44,933 nucleotides of DNA from Actinobacteria bacterium OV450 (GTDB taxonomy: Bacteria > Actinomycetota > Actinomycetes > Streptomycetales > Streptomycetaceae): contig LJCW01000350.1 of assembly GCA_001298555.1 (NCBI GenBank), positions 1 through 44,933 on the forward strand, given 5' to 3'. A program made the translations under genes and the position numbers. Shown here piece by piece: positions 7,602 through 16,222 of the stretch. Under the pieces are notes generated by a model. That model saw nothing but the letters and a program-made list of their open reading frames with translations. It had not been told where the DNA came from and did no database searches. The number at the start of each line of letters is the position of its first letter. Within the stretch, counting starts at the first letter, position 1.

Positions 7602-9122
7602 GTGAGTACCACCAGCCTTCCCACGCCCGACCGCGCCGCCGAGCTCCGCACGGCCCTGCTCGCCGCCGGTTTCACCGCCGACGGCCTGCTCGACCTGCTC
7701 GGCGCCCCCGCCTACGCCGCGCTGGCCCGCAGCGAGACGGTCCCCGCCCTGCGCGCCACGCGCGGCGGCGGCGACGGCCCGCTCGCGAGCCTGGTCCGGC
7801 TGTTCCTGCTCCAGCAGCCGGAGCCGTACGCGCACGCCGCCCGTGCGCTGCCCGTCGAGGCGGCGCTGGCCGATGGCTGGCTGCGGCGGGAGGAGGGCGC
7901 CGACGGTGAGGACTCGGTGTACGCCACCGTCGACGTGCGCCCCTACGGCGGCCCCGACGGCGAGGACTGGTTCATCGTCTCCGACCTCGGCTGCGCCGTC
8001 GGCGGGGCCGGCGGGATCGGCAGCCGCGAGGAGGGCGTGGTCCTCGGGGTCGGCGGGGCCTCCACGACGCTGGCCGGGATCACCGTCCGCATCCCGGTCG
8101 CCAGCGCCCTCGACCTCGGCACCGGATCCGGCATCCAGGCCCTGCACGCCGCGCAGCACGCCACCCGCGTCACCGCCACCGACGTCAACCCCCGGGCCCT
8201 GGAGTTCACCCGGCTGACGCTCGCGCTGTCCGGCGCCCAGGAGGCCGAGCTGCTTCTCGGGTCGCTGTTCGAGCCGGTGGGCGCGGCCACGTACGACCTG
8301 ATCGTGTCGAATCCGCCGTTCGTGATCTCTCCCGGCGCCCGGCTGACGTACCGCGACGGCGGGATGGGCGGCGACGACCTGTGCCGCACCCTCGTCCAGG
8401 AGGCCGGCGCGCACCTCAACCCGGGCGGGTACGCGCAGTTCCTCGGCAACTGGCAGCACGTGGAGGGCGAGGACTGGCGCGACCGGGTCCGCGCCTGGGT
8501 GCCGCGCGGCTGCGACGCGTGGATCGTGCAGCGTGACGTGCAGGACGTCACGCAGTACGCGGAACTGTGGCTGCGCGACGCGGGCGACCACCGGACCGAC
8601 CCCGCCGAGTACGCCCGCCGGTACGAGGACTGGCTGGACGAGTTCGAGGCCCGCAAGACCAAGGCCGTCGGCTTCGGCTGGATCACGCTGCGCCGCAGTG
8701 ACGCGGCGGAGCCGTCCGTCGTGGTCGAGGAGTGGCCGCACTCGGTGGAGCAGCCGCTCGGCGACGCCGTCGTGGCCCACTTCGCCCGGCAGGACTACCT
8801 GCGGGACCACGACGACGCGGCCCTGCTGGAGGCCCGCTTCGTGCTGGCTGCGGAGGTCGTCCAGGAGCAGGTCGGCGCGCCCGGCGCGGAGGACCCGGAG
8901 CACGTGGTGCTGCGGCAGAACCGCGGGATGCGGCGCGCGACCAAGGTCGACACGGTCGGGGCGGGCTTCGCGGGAGTGTGCGACGGCTCACTCACGGCGG
9001 GCCGGATCCTGGACGCGATCGCGCACCTGGTGCAGGAGGATCCGGTGGTCCTGCGGGACCGGACCCCGGAGTCGATCCGGGTGCTGGTCGAGCAGGGGTT
9101 CCTGGAGCCGGCCGAGGGCTGA
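7602..9122 (+). CDS. SAM-dependent methyltransferase with N- and C-terminal extensions
   Basis: A 506-residue cytoplasmic class I methyltransferase. SAM motif I is ALDLGTGSGIQAL (about residues 168-180), motif II is TDVNPRA, and motif IV is SNPPFV, the NPPF/Y signature of enzymes that methylate amide or amino nitrogen (HemK/PrmC and N6-adenine types). A helical N-terminal domain of about 150 residues and a C-terminal winged-helix-like part (from about 360) are unlike PrmC. The substrate is not evident; a protein glutamine, rRNA or small-molecule target is possible. The GTG start at 7602 lies close behind a CACAAT -10-like box, so the mRNA may be nearly leaderless. Confidence 0.85.
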   Translation: MSTTSLPTPDRAAELRTALLAAGFTADGLLDLLGAPAYAALARSETVPALRATRGGGDGPLASLVRLFLLQQPEPYAHAARALPVEAALADGWLRREEGADGEDSVYATVDVRPYGGPDGEDWFIVSDLGCAVGGAGGIGSREEGVVLGVGGASTTLAGITVRIPVASALDLGTGSGIQALHAAQHATRVTATDVNPRALEFTRLTLALSGAQEAELLLGSLFEPVGAATYDLIVSNPPFVISPGARLTYRDGGMGGDDLCRTLVQEAGAHLNPGGYAQFLGNWQHVEGEDWRDRVRAWVPRGCDAWIVQRDVQDVTQYAELWLRDAGDHRTDPAEYARRYEDWLDEFEARKTKAVGFGWITLRRSDAAEPSVVVEEWPHSVEQPLGDAVVAHFARQDYLRDHDDAALLEARFVLAAEVVQEQVGAPGAEDPEHVVLRQNRGMRRATKVDTVGAGFAGVCDGSLTAGRILDAIAHLVQEDPVVLRDRTPESIRVLVEQGFLEPAEG

Positions 9123-9345
9123 GGGTGCTCCGCCGGCCCCGCCCGGGACCCTGCCGGCACCCCTTCGGCACAGCCGTCCGCGGCGCCGGGGCCATGGCCG
9201 GATCCGTGATGTAACCCGGGGTTCGCGCGCCGTTTCCCCCCGGCTGTCAGGCTCGCGTGCGGGGGACGGCCGGGGGCCGCCCACGGGTTCCGGGGGGACC
9301 CGTAGGAGGCCCGGGGGAGCGGCCGGAGGGTAAGGGGGGAACGGC

Positions 9346-9543
9346 ATGGAGAGCGGTCCGGGCATTTTCGCGGGGATCGTCTTCCTGCTGTTCGGGACCG
9401 CTCTGCTGGGCTGGACGGGGGCGCGCGCCCTGCGCCGCGCGCCGGTGGCCGAGGGTGTGCGCCCCGCGGTCGCCGTTCCGCTCGCCCTGGCCGCCTCCGG
9501 AGTCTGCCTGGCGCTCGGCGTGTGGTGCTTCGCCCGACTCTGA
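9346..9543 (+). CDS. Small two-helix membrane protein
   Basis: A 65-residue protein with two hydrophobic segments (about 8-24 and 44-61) separated by a basic loop GARALRRAP, consistent with a hairpin in the membrane. ATG at 9346 is preceded by AAGGGGGGAACGGC, a good ribosome site. A small membrane protein in this place upstream of topA fits the streptomycete gene order. Function unknown. Confidence 0.72.
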   Translation: MESGPGIFAGIVFLLFGTALLGWTGARALRRAPVAEGVRPAVAVPLALAASGVCLALGVWCFARL

Positions 9544-9733
9544 TCGGTGGCGCGCCCACCGGCGCGACCGGCCACCGCGGGCCCTGCAGAAACGGGACGT
9601 CAGGCGGGGTGCGGGGGCGGGGCCAGACGGCCCCGAGGCCACCCGGCACGGTGATCGCGACGGGTCCGGCGCGGTATCCGGGCGGCAGAAATGGCACTTG
9701 TCGGGTTACCGTTCGAGTGGCCGTTGCGGGCTT

Positions 9734-9752
9734 CCCCCGTTTGACACGGGGG
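9734..9752 (+). promoter_or_regulatory. Inverted repeat enclosing a TTGACA box upstream of topA
   Basis: CCCCCGT and ACGGGGG (9734-9740 and 9746-9752) form a perfect 7-bp inverted repeat with spacer TTGAC. TTGACA (9741-9746), a consensus -35 hexamer, lies in its centre. No good -10 is seen at 17 bp; TCACAC at about 18 bp is weak. The palindrome could be an operator or a topology-sensitive structure of the topA promoter. Confidence 0.5.
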
Positions 9753-9822
9753 CGGGTTGTACCGTCACACTCCGCAGCGTCGCCGTACAGCGACCGAGTG
9801 CCGACCGGAGAGAAGAGCCAAG

Positions 9823-12657
9823 TTGTCCCCGACTAGCGAGACCGCAAAGGGCGGCCGCCGACTCGTCATCGTCGAGTCCCCTGCCAAGGCGAAGACGATC
9901 AAGGGCTACCTCGGCCCGGGATACGTCGTCGAGGCGAGCGTCGGGCACATTCGCGACCTCCCGAACGGCGCCGCCGAGGTCCCCGACAAGTACACGGGCG
10001 AGGTCCGCCGCCTCGGCGTGGACGTCGAGCACGATTTCGCGCCGATCTACGTCGTCAACGCCGACAAGAAGGCCCAGGTCAGGAAGCTCAAGGAGCTGCT
10101 GGCCGAGTCCGACGAACTCTTCCTCGCCACCGATGAGGACCGCGAGGGCGAAGCCATCGCGTGGCACCTGCAGGAAGTCCTCAAGCCCAAGGTCCCCGTC
10201 CACCGGATGGTCTTCCACGAGATCACCAAGGACGCGATCCGCGACGCCGTCGCCAACCCGCGCGAGCTCAACCAGCGCATGGTCGACGCGCAGGAGACCC
10301 GCCGCATCCTCGACCGCCTCTACGGCTACGAGGTCTCGCCGGTCCTGTGGAAGAAGGTCATGCCGCGCCTGTCGGCCGGCCGCGTCCAGTCGGTGGCCAC
10401 CCGTCTCGTCGTCGAGCGGGAGCGCGAGCGCATCGCCTTCCGTTCCGCCGAGTACTGGGACCTGACCGGAACCTTCTCCACCGGCCGCGCCGGGGACGTC
10501 TCCGACCCCTCGACCCTGGTCGCCCGCCTGAACACGGTGGACGGCAAGCGCGTCGCGCAGGGCCGCGACTTCGGCTCGAACGGGCAGCTCAAGAGCGAGG
10601 TGCTGCACCTCGACGAGGCGAACGCCCGGGCGCTGGCCGCCGCGCTGGCGGACACCTCGTTCGCCGTCCGCTCGGTCGAGTCCAAGCCGTACCGCCGCTC
10701 CCCGTACGCCCCGTTCCGCACGACGACGCTCCAGCAGGAGGCCTCGCGCAAGCTCGGCTTCGGTGCGAAGGCGACGATGCAGGTGGCGCAGAAGCTGTAC
10801 GAGAACGGCTTCATCACCTACATGCGTACGGACTCCACCACGCTCTCCGACACCGCCGTGTCGGCGGCGCGGGCGCAGGTCACGCAGCTCTACGGGGCCG
10901 ACTACCTGCCGGAGAAGCCGCGCGTCTACGCCGGCAAGGTCAAGAACGCGCAGGAGGCCCACGAGGCGATCCGTCCCTCGGGTGATCGTTTCCGCACGCC
11001 GGCCGAGACGGGTCTGACCGGCGACCAGTTCCGCCTGTACGAGCTGATCTGGAAGCGGACCGTCGCCTCCCAGATGAAGGACGCGACCGGAAACTCGGTC
11101 ACCGTCAAGATCGGCGGCCGCGCCTCGGACGGCCGGGACGCCGAGTTCACCGCCTCCGGCAAGACGATCACCTTCCACGGCTTCATGAAGGCGTACGTCG
11201 AGGGCGCGGACGACCCGAACGCCGAGCTCGACGACCGCGAGAAGCGGCTGCCGCAGGTCGCCGAGGGCGACGCGCTGTCGGCCGAGGAGATCACGGCCGA
11301 CGGCCACTCGACGAAGCCGCCGGCCCGCTACACCGAGGCCTCGCTGGTCAAGGAGCTGGAGGAGCGGGAGATCGGCCGCCCGTCGACGTACGCGTCGATC
11401 ATCGGCACGATCCTCGACCGCGGGTACGTCTTCAAGAAGGGCACGGCGCTCGTGCCGTCCTTCCTGTCGTTCGCCGTGGTCAACCTGCTGGAGACGCACT
11501 TCGGGCGGCTCGTCGACTACGACTTCACGGCCAAGATGGAGGACGACCTCGACCGCATCGCGCGCGGCGAGGCCCAGTCCGTGCCGTGGCTGAAGCGGTT
11601 CTACTTCGGCTCGGAGGACGCGTCGGAGGTCGTACCGGCCGACGGCGACCACCTCGGCGGCCTGAAGGAGCTGGTCACGGACCTCGGCGCGATCGACGCC
11701 CGGGAGATCTCCTCCTTCCCGGTCGGCGAGGGCATCGTGCTGCGCGTCGGCCGCTACGGGCCGTACGTCGAGCGCGGCGAGAAGGACGCGGAGGGCCACC
11801 AGCGCGCCGACGTGCCCGACGACCTGGCGCCCGACGAGCTGACGATCGGGTACGCGGAGGAGCTGTTCGCGAAGCCGAGCGGCGAGTTCGAGCTCGGCAA
11901 GGACCCGGTCAGCGGGAACGAGATCGTTGCCAAGGACGGTCGCTACGGGCCGTACGTGACGGAGATCCTGCCCGAGGGCACGCCGAAGACCGGCAAGAAC
12001 GCGGTGAAGCCGCGGACGGCCTCGCTGTTCAAGTCGATGTCCCTCGACACCGTGACCCTGGACGACGCGCTCAAGCTGATGTCCCTGCCCCGGGTCGTGG
12101 GCGTGGACGCCGAGGGCGTGGAGATCACGGCCCAGAACGGCCGCTACGGCCCGTACCTGAAGAAGGGCACGGACTCGCGGTCGCTGGAGACCGAGGACCA
12201 GCTGTTCACGATCACGCTGGACGAGGCCCTCGCGATCTACGCGCAGCCGAAGCAGCGCGGCCGGGCGGCGGCCAAGCCGCCGCTGAAGGAGCTGGGCACG
12301 GACCCGGTCAGCGAGAAGCCGGTCGTCGTCAAGGACGGCCGCTTCGGGCCGTACGTGACGGACGGCGAGACGAACGCGACGCTGCGGCGGGACGACGACG
12401 TCGAGACGATCACGCCGGAGCGGGGCTACGAGCTGCTCGCGGAGAAGCGGGCGAAGGGCCCGGCCAAGAAGACGGCGAAGAAGGCCGTCAAGAAGGCGCC
12501 CGCCAAGAAGGCCCCGGCGAAGAAGGCGACGACGGCCGCCAAGAAGACGGCGGCGAAGAAGACGACGACCGCGAAGGCGACGGCCGCGAAGAAGACGGTC
12601 GCCAAGAAGGCCACGGCGACGAAGGCGGCGGCCGCCGCCCCGGCATCGGACGAGTAG
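9823..12657 (+). CDS. topA: DNA topoisomerase I (type IA)
   Basis: A 944-residue type IA topoisomerase that relaxes negative supercoils. The Toprim domain opens with RRLVIVESPAKAKTIKGYL, DEDREGEAI holds the metal-binding acidic residues, and the catalytic tyrosine is in FITYMRTDST (about residue 333). The C-terminal part has four F/YGPYV repeats (GRYGPYVERG, GRYGPYVTE, GRYGPYLKKG, GRFGPYVTDG), then a tail of about 60 residues built of KKA/KKT units, the lysine-rich DNA-binding end typical of streptomycete TopA. The start is TTG at 9823, giving MSPTSETAKGG, matching the known streptomycete N terminus; GGAGAGAAGAG precedes it. Confidence 0.96.
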   Translation: MSPTSETAKGGRRLVIVESPAKAKTIKGYLGPGYVVEASVGHIRDLPNGAAEVPDKYTGEVRRLGVDVEHDFAPIYVVNADKKAQVRKLKELLAESDELFLATDEDREGEAIAWHLQEVLKPKVPVHRMVFHEITKDAIRDAVANPRELNQRMVDAQETRRILDRLYGYEVSPVLWKKVMPRLSAGRVQSVATRLVVERERERIAFRSAEYWDLTGTFSTGRAGDVSDPSTLVARLNTVDGKRVAQGRDFGSNGQLKSEVLHLDEANARALAAALADTSFAVRSVESKPYRRSPYAPFRTTTLQQEASRKLGFGAKATMQVAQKLYENGFITYMRTDSTTLSDTAVSAARAQVTQLYGADYLPEKPRVYAGKVKNAQEAHEAIRPSGDRFRTPAETGLTGDQFRLYELIWKRTVASQMKDATGNSVTVKIGGRASDGRDAEFTASGKTITFHGFMKAYVEGADDPNAELDDREKRLPQVAEGDALSAEEITADGHSTKPPARYTEASLVKELEEREIGRPSTYASIIGTILDRGYVFKKGTALVPSFLSFAVVNLLETHFGRLVDYDFTAKMEDDLDRIARGEAQSVPWLKRFYFGSEDASEVVPADGDHLGGLKELVTDLGAIDAREISSFPVGEGIVLRVGRYGPYVERGEKDAEGHQRADVPDDLAPDELTIGYAEELFAKPSGEFELGKDPVSGNEIVAKDGRYGPYVTEILPEGTPKTGKNAVKPRTASLFKSMSLDTVTLDDALKLMSLPRVVGVDAEGVEITAQNGRYGPYLKKGTDSRSLETEDQLFTITLDEALAIYAQPKQRGRAAAKPPLKELGTDPVSEKPVVVKDGRFGPYVTDGETNATLRRDDDVETITPERGYELLAEKRAKGPAKKTAKKAVKKAPAKKAPAKKATTAAKKTAAKKTTTAKATAAKKTVAKKATATKAAAAAPASDE

Positions 12658-12674
12658 ACGGGCACCCGTCACCC

Positions 12675-12703
12675 GGGCCCCGTGCGCACCGCGCACGGGG
12701 CCC
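12675..12703 (+). terminator. Hairpin terminator after topA
   Basis: A perfect 13-bp stem GGGCCCCGTGCGC / GCGCACGGGGCCC with loop ACC starts 18 bases after the topA stop codon. A weak T-rich stretch follows. Confidence 0.82.
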
Positions 12704-12823
12704 TGCCGTTTCACCCGCCGTTTCCGCTGCCCGCTCGGAGCCTGTGCACCGCCGCCGTCCCGCCGGGGTCGCCCGCCGGGCCCGGCCGCAGGCCGCAGGG
12801 TGCGGGCGGGGTCACACCCGGCG

Positions 12824-12832
12824 TTGTCCACA
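12824..12832 (+). promoter_or_regulatory. Perfect Streptomyces DnaA box upstream of the tmk fusion
   Basis: TTGTCCACA matches the streptomycete DnaA-box consensus in all nine positions. It lies 29 bp upstream of the -10 box of the thymidylate kinase gene. I saw no second perfect copy in the window. Confidence 0.6.
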
Positions 12833-12860
12833 GGGCTCCGCGGCGGTCAGGCGCAGCGGA

Positions 12861-12872
12861 TAGGCTGGGCGG
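12861..12872 (+). promoter_or_regulatory. -10 box TAGGCT for a leaderless tmk transcript
   Basis: TAGGCT (12861-12866) is followed by only six bases before ATG at 12873. Transcription would then begin at or next to the start codon; no ribosome site is present. The same TAGGCT-N6-ATG layout is found before the peptidase gene at 17581. Confidence 0.6.
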
Positions 12873-15800
12873 ATGACGCGAGCCGAGCAGCCAACGGTCG
12901 TGACCGCCCCCGCGAACCCCACCTACGACGAAGCCCTCGCTGCGGATTCCCGCGAGCGTGCGGTGCGCGCACTGCTGCGCACCCCCAGGTTGCGCCGGCT
13001 GTGGAGCGCCCAGCTGGTGAGCGGCGTCGGCGATGCCCTCGCCCTGCTGGTGCTGGTGCTGCTGGCCTTCCAGACGGCCGTCTCCGAAGAGAGCTTCGGC
13101 GGCGGTTACCGGGGCTGGGCCCTCGCCGTCGCCGCCGTCTTCGGGGTCCGGATCCTCGCCACGCTGCTCTTCGGCGCCGTGCTGCTCGGGCCGATGGCCA
13201 AGCTCCTCGCGCCGAAGGAGGCCGGCGGCAAGCTGGACCGCCGCTGGACGATGATCGGCGCCGACGGAGTCCGGCTCGGCCTGTTCGTCGTCGCCCCGCT
13301 CTGGCTCGACTGGATCCCGGACCACGCGCTGACCGCGCTGCTGGCCACCGTCTTCGTCTCCGGCGTCGCCGAGCGGCTGTGGTCCCTGGCCAAGGACAGC
13401 GCGGCTCCCGCCCTGCTGCCCTCGCCGCCGCCGGAGGGCGCGACCGTACGGCCGCTGCCGGACCACCTCGACACACTGCGCCGGCTGACCCTGCGCACCA
13501 CCTTCGCCGCCATGCCCGTCGCCGCCGCCGTGCTGCTCGCCGCGACCCTGGTCGGCAAGGCCCTCGGCCTCGGCGTGGACTGGTTCGCCGAGAACCAGGC
13601 CGCCCTCGGCTCGTACGTGGCCGCCGGCCTGTTCGCGGCGTCGGTCTCGCTGCTGCTCCCGCTCGTGCTGCCCGCGACGAAGACCCCGCGCCCGCGCTCC
13701 CCCCTGGAGGGCCTGCGGGCCCCCAGGACGGGGGACCGTCCGGACAAGGGCCGCACGGGGGCCGTCCCGCTGCTCGTCCTGGCCTGCGCAGCCGTCGCCG
13801 GAGCAGTGGCCAGTGCCGCCGCCGTGGCCGTCCTCCAGGCCTTCGACCTGGGCGGCGGCCCCGCCACTTTCGCCCTGCTCGTCCTGGCCCTGCTCGGCGG
13901 CACCGCCGTCGGCATCCGCGCCACCCAGGCCGGCAAGGTCCTGCCCGCCCTCTCCCGGCGCCGGCTGCTGGCCCTGGCGATCGCGGTGTCCGGGCTGACA
14001 CTGCTGCTGTCCGGGCTCGTCCCCGACACGGCGACCGTGCTGTTCCTGTCGCTGCTCGCCGGCACCGCCGCGGGCGTGGCCGCCAACACCGGGCACACCC
14101 TGCTGGACCAGGAGACCGAGGAGTTCCGCCGGGCCCGGCTCACCGAGCACCTGCAGGCGGTCGTACGGGTGGCCGTGGGCATCGGCGCCGTCCTCGCCCC
14201 GGTCCTGTCCGCGGCGATCGGCCCGCACCGGCTGGCCGGCGGGGGCCTCGTCTTCGAGCACGGCGGCGCAGCCTTCACCCTGATGCTGGTCGGCGCCCTG
14301 CTGCTGCCCGTCGCCGCCGTGGTCCTCGCCAAGGCCGACGACCGCAGCGGCGTACCGCTGCGCCGTGACCTGCGCGAGGCGCTGCGCGGCGGAGAGCCGG
14401 TGCAGGCCGCGTCCGACGCCGGGTTCTTCATCGCCCTGGAGGGCGGCGACGGCGCCGGCAAGTCCACCCAGGTCGAGGCGCTCGCCGACTGGATACGGGG
14501 CAAGGGCCACGAGGTCGTCGTGACCCGCGAGCCGGGGGCCACCCCGGTCGGCAAGCGGCTCCGCTCGATCCTGCTCGACGTCTCCTCGGCCGGGCTGTCG
14601 AACCGTGCCGAGGCCCTGCTGTACGCCGCCGACCGCGCGGAGCACGTGGACACCGTCGTGCGGCCCGCCCTGGAACGCGGCGCGGTCGTCATCTCCGACC
14701 GCTACATCGACTCCTCGGTGGCCTACCAGGGCGCCGGCCGCGACCTGTCGCCGACCGAGATCGCCCGGATCTCGCGCTGGGCCACCGACGGGCTCGTCCC
14801 GAACCTGACCGTGCTGCTCGACGTATCGCCCGAGACGGCGCGCGAGCGGTTCACCGAGGCCCCGGACCGGCTGGAGTCCGAGCCGGCCGAGTTCCACCAG
14901 CGGGTGCGGGCCGGCTTCCTGACGCTGGCCGCGGCCGACCCCGGGCGCTACCTGGTGGTCGACGCCGGCCAGGACCCGCAGTCCGTGACCACCGTCGTGC
15001 GCCACCGCCTGGACCGGATGCTCCCGCTCTCGGCGGCCGAGGTGGCCGCCCAGGCCGAGGCCCGGCGCAAGGCCGAGGAGGAGGCCCGGCGCAGGGCCGA
15101 GGAGGAGGCGGCGCGCAAGGCCGAGGAAGAGCGGCTGCGGGCCGAGGAGGAGGCCCGGCTGAAGGCCGAGGCCGAAGCCGCCCGGATCAAGGCCGAGGCC
15201 GAGGCCGCCCGCCGGGCGGAGGAGGAGCGGCTGCGGGCCGAGGAGGAGGCCCGCGCCCGGGCCGAGGCCGAGCGGCTGCGCCGGGAGGCGGAGGAGAAGG
15301 CCCGCGCGGCGGAGCAGGAGCGGCTGCGCAAGCAGGCGGAGGAGGAGGCCCGGCTGCGTGCCGAGGCCGAGGAGCGGCGGCTGGAGAAGCAGCGGCGGGC
15401 CGAGGAGGCCCTGCTGAGGGCCGAGGAGGCGCGCCGGCTGGCGGAGGCCTCGGCCGCTGCGGCGGCCGCGCAGGCGGCGGCGGCCCAGGCTGCGGCTCAG
15501 GCTGCGGCGGCTCCCGCGCCTGCGCCGACGCCCGCCCCTGCCCCTGAACCGGCGGCTCCGGCCCCGAAGGTGCCGATGACCAAGGAGCCGCTGCCGGACG
15601 ACGCCGTGACGGTGGAGACCCCGCTGACCAAGCGGGTCGTCCAGCCGGACGACGTGACGCAGACGGTGCCGGTGCCGAAGGCGGACCCGGCGGCGGAGAC
15701 ATCGGTGCTGCCGGCGGTGCCGGCGGCCGGTGCGACCGACGAGACGGCGGTCCTGCCGCCCGTACGGCCGTCCCGCACGAGCCCTCCGGCAGGGCAGGGC

Positions 15801-16103
15801 CCCTCCGGCCAGGCCCACTCCGCCGTGCGGCCCACGGCGCGGCGCCCGGAGGAGAGCCCGGCCGACCGGGTGCCGCCGGGCATCTTCCGGGACTCCGGCG
15901 ACGACGTGACGCGCGAGCTGCCGGTCTTCGGCGAGGACGGCCGCCCGAGCGGGCGGCAGCAGGGCCGGCCGACGCGCCCGGACCGGCCGCGGCCCGCCTG
16001 GGCCGAAGAGACCCCGCTGGACGACCTGCCGACCCTGGCGGACGAACTGCTCGGCCCGCGCCGGGACGACGAGGACGAAGAGGGCGGCCCGCGCCGCCGC
16101 TGA
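12873..16103 (+). CDS. tmk: Thymidylate kinase fused to an N-terminal MFS-like membrane domain and a C-terminal coiled-coil/Pro-rich tail
   Basis: A 1076-residue three-part protein. Residues about 40-490 contain around ten to twelve hydrophobic helices resembling a major-facilitator fold. Residues about 515-720 are a complete dTMP kinase: P-loop EGGDGAGKST, the REPG motif, the DR(Y) motif SDRYIDSSVAYQG and the LID region. It phosphorylates dTMP to dTDP, an essential step for DNA precursors. Residues about 720-870 are a long charged Ala/Glu/Arg coiled coil (AEEEARRKAEEE-like), then an Ala/Pro-rich, probably disordered end. Streptomycete tmk genes are known to be fused this way. The membrane part would tether nucleotide synthesis to the membrane; whether it transports anything is unknown. 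Confidence 0.93.
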   Translation: MTRAEQPTVVTAPANPTYDEALAADSRERAVRALLRTPRLRRLWSAQLVSGVGDALALLVLVLLAFQTAVSEESFGGGYRGWALAVAAVFGVRILATLLFGAVLLGPMAKLLAPKEAGGKLDRRWTMIGADGVRLGLFVVAPLWLDWIPDHALTALLATVFVSGVAERLWSLAKDSAAPALLPSPPPEGATVRPLPDHLDTLRRLTLRTTFAAMPVAAAVLLAATLVGKALGLGVDWFAENQAALGSYVAAGLFAASVSLLLPLVLPATKTPRPRSPLEGLRAPRTGDRPDKGRTGAVPLLVLACAAVAGAVASAAAVAVLQAFDLGGGPATFALLVLALLGGTAVGIRATQAGKVLPALSRRRLLALAIAVSGLTLLLSGLVPDTATVLFLSLLAGTAAGVAANTGHTLLDQETEEFRRARLTEHLQAVVRVAVGIGAVLAPVLSAAIGPHRLAGGGLVFEHGGAAFTLMLVGALLLPVAAVVLAKADDRSGVPLRRDLREALRGGEPVQAASDAGFFIALEGGDGAGKSTQVEALADWIRGKGHEVVVTREPGATPVGKRLRSILLDVSSAGLSNRAEALLYAADRAEHVDTVVRPALERGAVVISDRYIDSSVAYQGAGRDLSPTEIARISRWATDGLVPNLTVLLDVSPETARERFTEAPDRLESEPAEFHQRVRAGFLTLAAADPGRYLVVDAGQDPQSVTTVVRHRLDRMLPLSAAEVAAQAEARRKAEEEARRRAEEEAARKAEEERLRAEEEARLKAEAEAARIKAEAEAARRAEEERLRAEEEARARAEAERLRREAEEKARAAEQERLRKQAEEEARLRAEAEERRLEKQRRAEEALLRAEEARRLAEASAAAAAAQAAAAQAAAQAAAAPAPAPTPAPAPEPAAPAPKVPMTKEPLPDDAVTVETPLTKRVVQPDDVTQTVPVPKADPAAETSVLPAVPAAGATDETAVLPPVRPSRTSPPAGQGPSGQAHSAVRPTARRPEESPADRVPPGIFRDSGDDVTRELPVFGEDGRPSGRQQGRPTRPDRPRPAWAEETPLDDLPTLADELLGPRRDDEDEEGGPRRR

Positions 16104-16222
16104 CGGGGATTGTCAGTGGCGCACGCCACACTGGGGCGAGCGGGCCGGAGCAGGGCCCGGCAGGACGAGTGCGAGCGGTACGGACGGCCGGCGAAGACGG
16201 CCGGTGAAAGGCGGTGGGCGGC

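Noticed and set aside
9706..12831. 1041-residue antisense frame opposite topA
   Set aside because: Arg/Leu/Val-rich complement of topA codons without recognisable domains.
15035..15480. Separate TolA-like gene inside the tmk fusion
   Set aside because: The Ala/Glu/Arg coiled coil continues in frame with the kinase and has no own start site; it is the tail of one protein.
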